Positions 1 through 5,433 of a stretch of DNA of 5,433 nucleotides are shown here, one piece after another. Each line of letters begins with the position of its first letter. The first letter of the stretch is position 1. The notes beneath the pieces are model-generated. The model did no database searches. It saw only the letters and a list, made by a program, of their open reading frames with translations, and was not told the origin of the DNA. The translations under genes and the position numbers were made by a program. The DNA comes from an uncultured Odoribacter sp. Lineage in GTDB: Bacteria; Bacteroidota; Bacteroidia; Bacteroidales; Marinifilaceae. The stretch is from the NCBI GenBank assembly GCA_900548135.1, contig URJC01000193.1, positions 1 to 5,433 on the forward strand. Reading direction: 5' to 3'.

Positions 1-687
1 CTTCGGCATATTCTTGGACGTATATTCGAAAATATCGGCAATGATCTTCATCGAGAATTTCGGCGGGTAAATATAGGTATTACGCACCATAAATTCTTTC
101 AGGATATCGTTCTGAATGGTACCGGATAGCTGCTCCAGGGTAGCTCCTTGTTCCAGGCCGGCAACAATATAGAAAGCCAGGACCGGAAGCACTGCACCGT
201 TCATAGTCATCGATACAGACATCTTATCCAAAGGAATCTGATCAAACAGGATCTTCATATCCAGGATAGAATCGACAGCCACACCGGCTTTACCAACATC
301 CCCGATTACACGCGGGTGGTCGGAGTCGTATCCACGGTGAGTAGCCAGGTCAAATGCCACAGACAAACCTTTCTGTCCGGCAGCCAGGTTACGGCGATAG
401 AAAGCATTGGATTCTTCAGCTGTAGAAAATCCGGCATACTGACGGATTGTCCAAGGACGTAAAGGATACATAGCCGAATACGGACCACGTAAATACGGAG
501 GAATACCTGCAACATAGTCCAAATGTTCCATACCTTTCAAATCATCGGCAGAATATACCGGTTTCACCGGAATCAACTCCGGAGTAGTCCAGTTTTTAGC
601 GATGTGGTTGGCTTTTTCCCATGCCTCTGCAGACATTGGAGCCTTTTCAGACGCCTTTATATTTATATCTTTAAAATTTGGTTTCAT
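1..687 (-). CDS. mutB: Methylmalonyl-CoA mutase large subunit, N-terminal 229 codons (partial)
   Basis: This is the catalytic subunit of the adenosylcobalamin-dependent mutase that interconverts succinyl-CoA and (R)-methylmalonyl-CoA in the cytoplasm, on the route to propionate. Only the N-terminal part of the substrate-binding TIM barrel is present; the gene runs off the left edge, so the cobalamin-binding C-terminal domain is not visible. The ATG at 687-685 gives [20 protein letters not shown]. Family signatures follow: [18 protein letters not shown] at residues 77-94 (R82 and Y84 match the active-site Arg and Tyr of the Propionibacterium enzyme), [20 protein letters not shown] at 107-126, then [13 protein letters not shown] and [13 protein letters not shown]. 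All 229 codons are open. It lies 118 bases after mutA on the same strand with no promoter match or terminator between them, so co-transcription is likely. Identity is near certain from these motifs. Confidence 0.96.
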   Translation of the reverse strand, partial: MKPNFKDINIKASEKAPMSAEAWEKANHIAKNWTTPELIPVKPVYSADDLKGMEHLDYVAGIPPYLRGPYSAMYPLRPWTIRQYAGFSTAEESNAFYRRNLAAGQKGLSVAFDLATHRGYDSDHPRVIGDVGKAGVAVDSILDMKILFDQIPLDKMSVSMTMNGAVLPVLAFYIVAGLEQGATLEQLSGTIQNDILKEFMVRNTYIYPPKFSMKIIADIFEYTSKNMPK

Positions 688-702
688 CTTTTAAAAGTTA
701 AA

Positions 703-718
703 GAGTTACTGAGTTACT
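703..718. repeat. Tandem 8-bp repeat, 2 x GAGTTACT
   Basis: Two perfect head-to-tail copies of GAGTTACT (AGTAACTC on the coding strand) lie 16 bases upstream of the mutB start. They share the AGTAAC core with the heptamers at 774-801 in the same intergenic gap. The function is unknown; they fall in the mRNA leader of mutB if mutA and mutB are co-transcribed. Confidence 0.7.
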
Positions 719-773
719 AAATGACAGAGTTCTGATATCAAAGAAATCGTTCAAAAACTTTTCTTCACATTGC

Positions 774-801
774 CGTTACTCATTCATCGTTGCTCGTTAC
801 T
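774..801 (-). repeat. Four phased degenerate heptamers (AGTAACG type)
   Basis: Read on the minus strand from 801, the sequence divides into four contiguous 7-mers: AGTAACG, AGCAACG, ATGAATG, AGTAACG. The first and fourth are identical; the second differs by one base and the third by more. The array starts 5 bases after the mutA stop codon, so it is spacer and not coding sequence. Bacteroidales intergenic regions can carry short repeats of this kind, but the family link is my inference. It could be a simple-sequence slippage product with no regulatory role. Confidence 0.55.
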
Positions 802-805
802 TTAA

Positions 806-2671
806 TTAAATTCCCAGCTTTTGTTGGTAGCCCTTCAATTCCTCAAGGACATTATTCTTCACATGTATATAGTTCATCAATCCTTTAGCTTCCAATTCCG
901 GACGGCTTTCCGGATTACCAGCAACGACAATGATAGCTTTGTCTTTCAGTTTTTCAAAAGCTTCAGGAGCAAATCCGGCATATTCATCGTCAGAACTACA
1001 CAATACCACAATCGCAGCTTTGTTTTCCAAACAGGCCTGAACACCTTCATCAACAGTCTTGAAACCATTGTTGTCTTTTACTTCAAATCCGGCACAAGCA
1101 AAGAAATTACATGCAAACTGAGCACGTGCCTTCCGCATAGCCAGGTTTCCCATCGGGAACATATATACTACCGGACGTCCGTTCTGAGCAGCGTATACAT
1201 CCGTTTTCAACCGCATAGCTTCGAATGCAGCCGGTCCACGGTAGGATTTCAAAGTTTCAATCTCAGCATCTTCAGCAGTCTCGTCTTCCGGTTCAAAAAT
1301 ACAGGAACACAGCGGACGATCGATTTTTTCATTGAAATTCGGGAATTGATTTACGCCGACAAAATTTTCCTTACGTTGTGCAATAGCCAGATCCCGTGCC
1401 TGAGCAGTTGCTTTCACTGCAGCCTGTACAAAACCTTTCTTCAAAGCCTCTACATAACCTCCCTGTTCCTGTACTTCCAGGAATAATTTCCAGGCAGCCT
1501 CAGCAATATTCTCCGTCAATTCTTCAATATAATAGGAACCACCGGCAACGTCTACAATCTTAGAAAAATGTGATTCTTCTTTCAGCAATAACTGTTGATT
1601 ACGTGCCACCCGTTCTGCTAATTCTGTCGGATGACATTCAAAAGTATCATCAAAAGGATGTACAGTGAAAGAATCAACCCCTCCCAATACAGCCGACATC
1701 GTCTCAGTCTGAGTGCGCAACATATTTACATTCGCATCATAAACAGTCTTATTCCATTCAGAGGTTTCTGCATGGATATTCATCTGGCACTTGCAATCAC
1801 AGCACGGCTGATAGGCCTTGACAATGTGAGCCCACAAATACCGGGCTGCACGCAATTTGGCTATTTCCATAAAATATTTAGAGCCAGTAGCAAAATGAAA
1901 ACGGATTTTCGGAGCCACTTCGTCAATACTCATTCCTGCATCAGTCAGTTTATCCAGGTACTCAACACCGGCAGCCAGTGAGAATCCCAATTCCTGTACG
2001 ATAGATGAACCCGCATTATTGAATACATAGCCTCCTACTTCTATGGTCTTGAAATTTTTAAAAGCAGCCATTTTTTCCGCATTTGCTTTCACACTTTCAA
2101 AAGGCTTCTCACAACATGTTTTTCCTTTCCGGGTGAAAGCACTCAGTGGATCTACATTGATACCACCAACTATTTTTTCAGGAGCAATCCCTCTCTCTTC
2201 AACTACAGCATCCAGGATGCTACCTTTCTTACAGCCGGCAACAAAGTTGATCTCTACACATTCCAGGCAAATATCTTTCAGCAGGGTTGCCATATCTGCT
2301 TTTGTAAATTCCTGGCATCCATTCAATATGAAACCCAATGAATTCACTCCGCGATTCAGCACATCCAAGGCTTTTTTATTGGCCTCAGCCAGATCCTCTA
2401 CAACAATGTCCTGGCGCACATACCAATCGTTATTGTCTTTTTTATTACCTCTGACAAACGGGAATTCGCCCGGAAGGCAATTCAGGTTTTGCAGGTCTTT
2501 CATATTTTCCAACCGGTACATCGGCTGAACGTTGAAACCTTCATTGGTTCTCCATACAAGCTTTTTATTAAAATCGGCCCCTTTCAGGTCGACAGTGACT
2601 TTGTCGATCCACTCTTGCATTGTGTTCGGCGCAAACTCACTGAAAAGCTTACAATTTTCTTTCTCTGCCAT
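806..2671 (-). CDS. mutA: Methylmalonyl-CoA mutase small subunit
   Basis: This 621-residue protein is the non-catalytic partner of MutB in heterodimeric methylmalonyl-CoA mutase. Residues from about 1 to 480 form the TIM-barrel-like domain; visible family stretches include RFHFATGSKYFMEIAKLRAA, NVNMLRTQTETMSAVLGGVD and VDVAGGSYYIEELTENIAEA. A C-terminal flavodoxin-like domain follows from about residue 498. At the loop where MutB-type subunits carry the cobalt-ligating DxHxxG, this protein reads MGNLAMRKAR with no histidine, as expected for the small subunit, which does not bind cobalamin. The length is normal for the family. The ATG at 2671-2669 gives MAEKENCKLFSEFAPNTMQE; no Shine-Dalgarno is evident, which is usual in Bacteroidota. 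An uncommon cysteine cluster (C290, C291, C293, C295) lies before the conserved NIHAETSEWNKTVYD stretch. It is the first gene of a mutA-mutB pair and has its own probable promoter upstream. Confidence 0.96.
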   Translation of the reverse strand: MAEKENCKLFSEFAPNTMQEWIDKVTVDLKGADFNKKLVWRTNEGFNVQPMYRLENMKDLQNLNCLPGEFPFVRGNKKDNNDWYVRQDIVVEDLAEANKKALDVLNRGVNSLGFILNGCQEFTKADMATLLKDICLECVEINFVAGCKKGSILDAVVEERGIAPEKIVGGINVDPLSAFTRKGKTCCEKPFESVKANAEKMAAFKNFKTIEVGGYVFNNAGSSIVQELGFSLAAGVEYLDKLTDAGMSIDEVAPKIRFHFATGSKYFMEIAKLRAARYLWAHIVKAYQPCCDCKCQMNIHAETSEWNKTVYDANVNMLRTQTETMSAVLGGVDSFTVHPFDDTFECHPTELAERVARNQQLLLKEESHFSKIVDVAGGSYYIEELTENIAEAAWKLFLEVQEQGGYVEALKKGFVQAAVKATAQARDLAIAQRKENFVGVNQFPNFNEKIDRPLCSCIFEPEDETAEDAEIETLKSYRGPAAFEAMRLKTDVYAAQNGRPVVYMFPMGNLAMRKARAQFACNFFACAGFEVKDNNGFKTVDEGVQACLENKAAIVVLCSSDDEYAGFAPEAFEKLKDKAIIVVAGNPESRPELEAKGLMNYIHVKNNVLEELKGYQQKLGI

Positions 2672-2713
2672 AATTTATATATTTAACTGTAACTGTTTGT
2701 TTGAAAAAACGAA

Positions 2714-2745
2714 CAAATTTAACCCTTTCGGGGAATTAAAAAAAT
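2714..2745 (-). promoter_or_regulatory. Probable mutA promoter (Bacteroides type)
   Basis: On the minus strand 2721-2714 reads TAAATTTG, matching the Bacteroides -7 consensus TAnnTTTG. The expected -33 TTTG position, about 20 bases upstream, holds only a T-rich run (TTTT), so this half is weak. Transcription would start near 2706, leaving a leader of about 35 bases. The gap from the propeller relic's stop to mutA (2672-2819) holds nothing else I can support: no B12-riboswitch features and no strong hairpin. Confidence 0.5.
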
Positions 2746-2819
2746 TATTTAACGCCTTTTTTCCGTAATGAAAGCGACGAAATAAATGAAGCATTCTTCC
2801 TCATTTTCTCCGCCCCCCT

Positions 2820-3874
2820 TTATTTCATATCAAACACAGCCAATATAGGGTTAGCATTCTCATCCATTTGACTGGCCAACTTTTCCAATTCCGGATCACC
2901 GATTTTTGTATTTCCGATCACTGAAGAAGAAGCAATAATACAAATCAATTGATTTTTCCAGGCAGCTCGTGGAGCATAGACAATCCCTTCTATCCGGAAA
3001 CCATTTGAGTCGGTATTCTTTTCAAAAACTCCAATTTTTCACTTCTTCTTGTCAAACAAACAGGTATTTAAGTTTTCCACCTGATCCATAAGCCCACGTT
3101 GTACATTCAATACCATAAAACGGTCAAAATCAAATACTCCTCCCAAACGATAACAGGCAGTCCACTGATCGATCATTCTCATAGAAAATTGAGAAGGCTG
3201 AAACTTATAATTCCCAAAATCTGCCAATGCATATGGATGGGAATTCAATGATCCATCCAAATAACAAAGGGTATCTGAGAATTCTTCCTTATAATACACC
3301 CGGCCGTTCTGTTCATAAAGCCAATTAAAATACGCAACATCACATTTTACCTCCATACCTTCAATTTCCCGGATCACCTGTCCTCTTTTATCGCAGACAA
3401 ACAGTAAGGGTTCCCTTTGGTCCGTAGAAACCGGAATAATAAACATCAGAAGCCCATTCCTATCCAAAGCAGCAACCTGCCAATCAGGATTAACCTCCAT
3501 TGTACGCAACAACTCTCCGGTGTATGCATAGACCATTATTTTCCCCGGTGTAACCAAATAAATATCTCCATTTTCCGGGTCTACCGTAAAATCAGCCAAA
3601 GCCACATATTCATTAGCTCCCCTTCCTTTCCTTCCTATCGAACGGACAAATTTCCCGTCCGATGTGAAAAGGAAAAGATGTCCGCTTAAATCACGGATAT
3701 AATAGAAGTCTTGACAGCGAATTATTTTACATATATCACCAATAAAACAGGAATCTGTTGTTTCCAAAGGAATATAACGGATAATTTCAATTTAGCATTT
3801 ACACCGCCCAAAATAACTCCAGCCCTGTTTCTATTTTTTAATAACAAGGCTACACAAAAATATCATTCTTTCAT
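2820..3874 (-). pseudogene. Decayed 6-bladed beta-propeller (BF3164-like) protein gene
   Basis: The long middle segment, read from 3791, begins IEIIRYIPLETTDSCFIGD, the typical opening of Bacteroidota 6-bladed beta-propeller proteins, which usually follows a lipoprotein signal. It continues with YYIRDLSGHLFLFTSDGKFV, then RSIGRKGRGANEY (family GRGPGEY), then EEFSDTLCYLDG. Translation stops at a TGA at 3041-3039 after LFDKKK. The same frame then continues open for 72 codons to a TAA at 2822-2820 and ends with DENANPILAVFDMK, which matches the family's usual EDDNPVL-type C-terminus. Upstream, the same frame has stops at 3794-3792 and 3833-3831, while another frame holds NRNRAGVILGGVNAKLKLS, which looks like the missing lead-in. 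Neither candidate start (ATG at 3874 or 3866) gives an intact signal peptide. With the tail included, the total length of about 355 codons fits a full family member. I infer at least one frameshift plus one nonsense change. It follows the HAD gene by 35 bases on the same strand. Confidence 0.82.
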
Positions 3875-3909
3875 AATTACTTTCACTTTCTATTCAAAAA
3901 CGGATCATT

Positions 3910-4650
3910 CTATTCTCCTGCCCCAACTATTCCCAGTATCTCTCCCATTTTTACATTTAACACTTCCATATCCGGAAAAATCAAATTTGCACCTGCTTTT
4001 CGCAATTGTTCATCCGGAATGGGCCCGGTATTCACCGCAACAGTAAAAATACCGGCAGCAACCGCTGCTTTCACTCCCAATGGGGCATTTTCCACCACCA
4101 TAGCTTCTCCGGCACACACATCTGCTTTCTGCAACCCTTTCAGATAAGGCTCCGGATTCGGCTTTCCATGCCGGACATCAAATGCAGTAACCATATGCTC
4201 CGGTGAAAATATACCCGGGAATTCACAGTTCAAACGACCTAATAATGAACGTTGTCCCGAACCCGTAACGAGTACCGGAATTAACCCCGCCCCTTTCACC
4301 TGTTTTAAAAGCTCTTTTGCCCCAGGCATAGCATTTGCTTCTGGAAGACGATTAAAAAAACGGCTTTTTTCCTCATAAATATCTTCGATTTCCCCCTCAG
4401 TGGCCTCTCTGCCATAAACCCGCTTAAAAATATGATTAATGGTCCATCTGCCGGTAGCCCCTTCATACTGATAAAATTCATTCTGTACACAAGGTATACC
4501 CAATTCAGAAACAGCCTTATACCAAGCTAATGTATGATTTTTCATCGAATCAAACAACACTCCGTCCATATCAAAAAGTACAGCTTTCAAACGGACAGTA
4601 GCATAATGATGCTTATCCCGGAAACGATTTATCACATGAGCAATATTCAT
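3910..4650 (-). CDS. HAD-superfamily hydrolase, beta-PGM-like (BT2127-type)
   Basis: This is a cytoplasmic phosphohydrolase of HAD subfamily IA with an alpha-helical cap. Numbered from the upstream GTG at 4659, motif I is FDMDGVLFDS (nucleophile D30, acid/base D32), motif II is LVTGSGQRS, motif III is the lysine of GKPNPEPY (K166), and motif IV is VVENAPLGVKAA (E190, N191). From memory, the whole core closely follows B. thetaiotaomicron BT2127, a HAD enzyme characterised as an inorganic pyrophosphatase. Its cap glutamate E47, tied to that activity, corresponds to E66 in YEGATG here. Pyrophosphatase activity is therefore a reasonable inference, but other phosphate esters are possible. I prefer the ATG at 4650 (246 residues, MNIAHVINRF) to the in-frame GTG three codons upstream. 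Either start gives an N-terminal extension of about 20 residues relative to BT2127. A strong promoter match lies just upstream. Confidence 0.93.
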   Translation of the reverse strand: MNIAHVINRFRDKHHYATVRLKAVLFDMDGVLFDSMKNHTLAWYKAVSELGIPCVQNEFYQYEGATGRWTINHIFKRVYGREATEGEIEDIYEEKSRFFNRLPEANAMPGAKELLKQVKGAGLIPVLVTGSGQRSLLGRLNCEFPGIFSPEHMVTAFDVRHGKPNPEPYLKGLQKADVCAGEAMVVENAPLGVKAAVAAGIFTVAVNTGPIPDEQLRKAGANLIFPDMEVLNVKMGEILGIVGAGE

Positions 4651-4674
4651 GGCAACCACTTTAGTATCTTGCTT

Positions 4675-4701
4675 ATATACGTATATTATCTTTCAAAGAT
4701 A
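4675..4701. promoter_or_regulatory. Two adjacent palindromes over the HAD promoter
   Basis: ATATACGTATAT at 4675-4686 is a perfect 12-base palindrome. TATCTTT-C-AAAGATA at 4687-4701 follows with no gap and has perfect 7-base arms around one base. The second covers the -7 element of the HAD gene, and the first covers the predicted start of transcription. That placement suits an operator, but both are AT-rich and no known regulator motif is recognised. The plus strand also reads TATCTTTC here, one base from a -7 element, so a divergent weak promoter toward the small ORF at 4760 is conceivable. Confidence 0.4.
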
Positions 4702-4725
4702 CAGCATCTGCCAAGGTAAAACAAA
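4694..4725 (-). promoter_or_regulatory. Bacteroides-type promoter for the HAD gene
   Basis: On the minus strand, TTTG at 4725-4722 is followed after 20 bases by TATCTTTG at 4701-4694. Both halves match the Bacteroides primary sigma-factor consensus (TTTG, then TAnnTTTG) at a normal spacing. Transcription would start near 4687, giving a leader of about 35 bases before the ATG at 4650. It is the best promoter match in the window. Confidence 0.7.
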
Positions 4726-4759
4726 TAAAAACAAGAGAAAGAAGGATATATCAACCGCT

Positions 4760-4876
4760 ATGAAAAAGCAATTGTTCCCTGCAAAATACCCGGAAGTATA
4801 TCCGATTGCCGAAAATAGCACATTACAAGTAAAAATCGATAAAGGTCCTGTTATCCGGGTAAAAGCAAATTTATAA
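4760..4876 (+). CDS. Possible small protein, 38 residues, unknown function
   Basis: An ATG at 4760 opens 38 codons starting MKKQLFPAKYPEVYPIAENS and ending GPVIRVKANL. It is not recognised. It is lysine- and proline-rich, has no hydrophobic segment and no signal peptide, and would be a soluble basic peptide. A purine-rich AGAAAGAAGGA at 4736-4746 lies 13 bases before the ATG, a loose ribosome-binding candidate. Its stop codon at 4874-4876 directly abuts the exonuclease stop on the opposite strand (4871-4873), so the two reading frames overlap by six bases. Codon choice resembles the neighbours. It fills most of the otherwise gene-free gap between the HAD and exonuclease genes, and is the only plus-strand candidate. 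The frame also extends upstream to an ATG at 4649, but that form would run through the HAD promoter and is unlikely. It could simply be a chance ORF. Confidence 0.35.
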   Translation: MKKQLFPAKYPEVYPIAENSTLQVKIDKGPVIRVKANL

Positions 4877-5380
4877 ATCCGGAAATTGCGTTAAAATCTT
4901 CTGCATAATCACTCCACAAGCCTCTGCATCGGCAAGAGCATGATGATGGCGGGTCAGATCATAACCACAAAAAGCAGATACTGTATGCAACTGATAATTT
5001 TCAAGCCCTTTGAATAATTTCCGGGAAAGCCGGTAAGTACAATAAAACCGGTAATCGGGATAAGCCATCTCATAGAAAGCATGGACCGCTTTCAGGCAAC
5101 CTTCGTCAAACATACTGTTGTGGGCCACCAAAGGGATCCCTTTTATCAAAGGAACAATTTCCCTCCATACCGTCGGAAAGGCCGGAGCTTCATCCGTATC
5201 TTCCTGCGATAGGCCATGAATCTCTGTATTCTTCCGGGTATAAAAATCAGGCACAGGGTGAATCAGGCTATAAAACCGTTCCTCAATTTCATCCCGGTTA
5301 ACCACAACTACTCCGACAGAGCAAACACTAGTCCTTTGCCAGTTTGCTGTTTCAAAATCAATCGCTGCAAAACGTTCCAT
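4871..5380 (-). CDS. DnaQ-like DEDDh 3'-5' exonuclease
   Basis: This 169-residue protein is one exonuclease domain of the DNA polymerase III epsilon type (RNase T/DnaQ superfamily), which removes nucleotides from 3' ends using two metal ions. The catalytic residues are all present: D8 and E10 in AIDFET (ExoI), D92 in VAHNSMFDEGCL (ExoII), and H146 with D151 in HHALADAEA (ExoIII, HxxxxD spacing, hence DEDDh). The NTEIHGLSQEDTDEAP stretch at 51-66 is the usual family loop after the second strand. No BRCT, GIY-YIG or helicase domain is attached, so it is a stand-alone exonuclease acting in proofreading, repair or RNA trimming; the substrate cannot be told from sequence. The ATG at 5380 is the natural start because the catalytic strand begins at residue 4. 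It follows the tail of an upstream gene closely, which suggests an operon. Confidence 0.93.
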   Translation of the reverse strand: MERFAAIDFETANWQRTSVCSVGVVVVNRDEIEERFYSLIHPVPDFYTRKNTEIHGLSQEDTDEAPAFPTVWREIVPLIKGIPLVAHNSMFDEGCLKAVHAFYEMAYPDYRFYCTYRLSRKLFKGLENYQLHTVSAFCGYDLTRHHHALADAEACGVIMQKILTQFPDL

Positions 5381-5392
5381 TTTCTACTCTTT

Positions 5393-5433
5393 TTAAAAAC
5401 CAGGCAAATTCATCACCACAGCCGGAATCAATA
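5393..5433 (-). CDS. C-terminal tail of an upstream gene (partial, unidentified)
   Basis: One minus-strand frame reads LIPAVVMNLPGF and stops at TAA (5395-5393), 12 bases before the exonuclease ATG, which is a typical operon spacing. A second frame, IDSGCGDEFAWFLKRVENG, stays open to a TGA at 5360-5358 and would overlap the exonuclease by 23 bases. I slightly prefer the first because of its spacing. About 13 codons are too few to name the protein or to be certain it is coding. Confidence 0.3.
   Translation of the reverse strand, partial: LIPAVVMNLPGF

Noticed and set aside
821..1486. Long plus-strand ORFs opposite mutA (for example 821-1486, 1631-1981, 2043-2528)
   Set aside because: They lie antisense to a strongly conserved gene, have no recognisable family features and are explained by mutA codon composition.
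2672..2819. Cobalamin riboswitch in front of mutA
   Set aside because: The spacer is 148 bases, the inferred leader is about 35 bases, and I see neither a B12-box-like core nor a strong set of stems.
3039..3041. Alternative genetic code with TGA as glycine or tryptophan
   Set aside because: All other genes here are free of in-frame TGA and use TGG normally, and the markers are Bacteroidota, which use the standard bacterial code.
3855..3862. TATTTTTG on the minus strand as a promoter for the propeller relic
   Set aside because: It matches TAnnTTTG but lies inside or after the likely start codon in AT-rich sequence, with no supporting -33 box in the right context.
4651..4659. GTG at 4659 as the HAD start
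   Set aside because: The ATG at 4650 is three codons downstream, is the stronger start, and both precede the conserved core by a long margin.
4649..4759. Longer 75-residue form of the small plus-strand ORF, starting at 4649
   Set aside because: It would begin inside the HAD start region and run through that gene's promoter; the added residues look like non-coding translation.
4788..4804. Hairpin around CGGAAGTATATCCG as a terminator
   Set aside because: Only a 4-base stem with no following T-run on either strand.

Overview
The window looks like chromosomal DNA from a Bacteroidales bacterium (a Bacteroides, Parabacteroides or Odoribacter relative; the genus cannot be fixed from this sequence). 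The grounds are moderate GC, heterodimeric methylmalonyl-CoA mutase genes, a 6-bladed beta-propeller protein of the kind abundant in gut Bacteroidota, weak Shine-Dalgarno signals, and promoter elements of the Bacteroides type (TTTG ... TAnnTTTG). Nearly everything is read from the minus strand, so gene order runs from high to low coordinates.

In transcription order: (i) 5433-5393 holds the last codons of an unidentified upstream gene. (ii) 5380-4871 encodes a DnaQ-like DEDDh 3'-5' exonuclease. (iii) 4876-4760 holds a possible 38-residue plus-strand ORF that meets the exonuclease tail to tail. (iv) 4725-4675 is a clear Bacteroides-type promoter overlapping two adjacent palindromes. (v) 4650-3910 encodes a HAD-superfamily phosphohydrolase of the beta-phosphoglucomutase-like branch, closely resembling the B. 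thetaiotaomicron pyrophosphatase BT2127. (vi) 3874-2820 is a decayed gene for a 6-bladed beta-propeller (BF3164-like) protein, with a scrambled N-terminus and an in-frame TGA near the C-terminus. (vii) 2721-2714 is a probable promoter. (viii) 2671-806 encodes the small subunit of methylmalonyl-CoA mutase (mutA). (ix) A 118-base gap carries short AGTAAC-type repeats. (x) 687-1 is the first 229 codons of the large, cobalamin-binding subunit (mutB), cut by the window edge.

MutA and MutB form the adenosylcobalamin-dependent mutase that interconverts succinyl-CoA and methylmalonyl-CoA, the key step in propionate formation by gut Bacteroidota. The HAD enzyme, the propeller relic and the exonuclease have no evident functional link to it. 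I found no RNA gene, CRISPR array, insertion sequence or convincing intrinsic terminator, and no clear sign of an undescribed multi-gene system. The observations most worth checking are the broken propeller gene, the double palindrome on the HAD promoter, the small convergent ORF and the phased heptamers between mutA and mutB.
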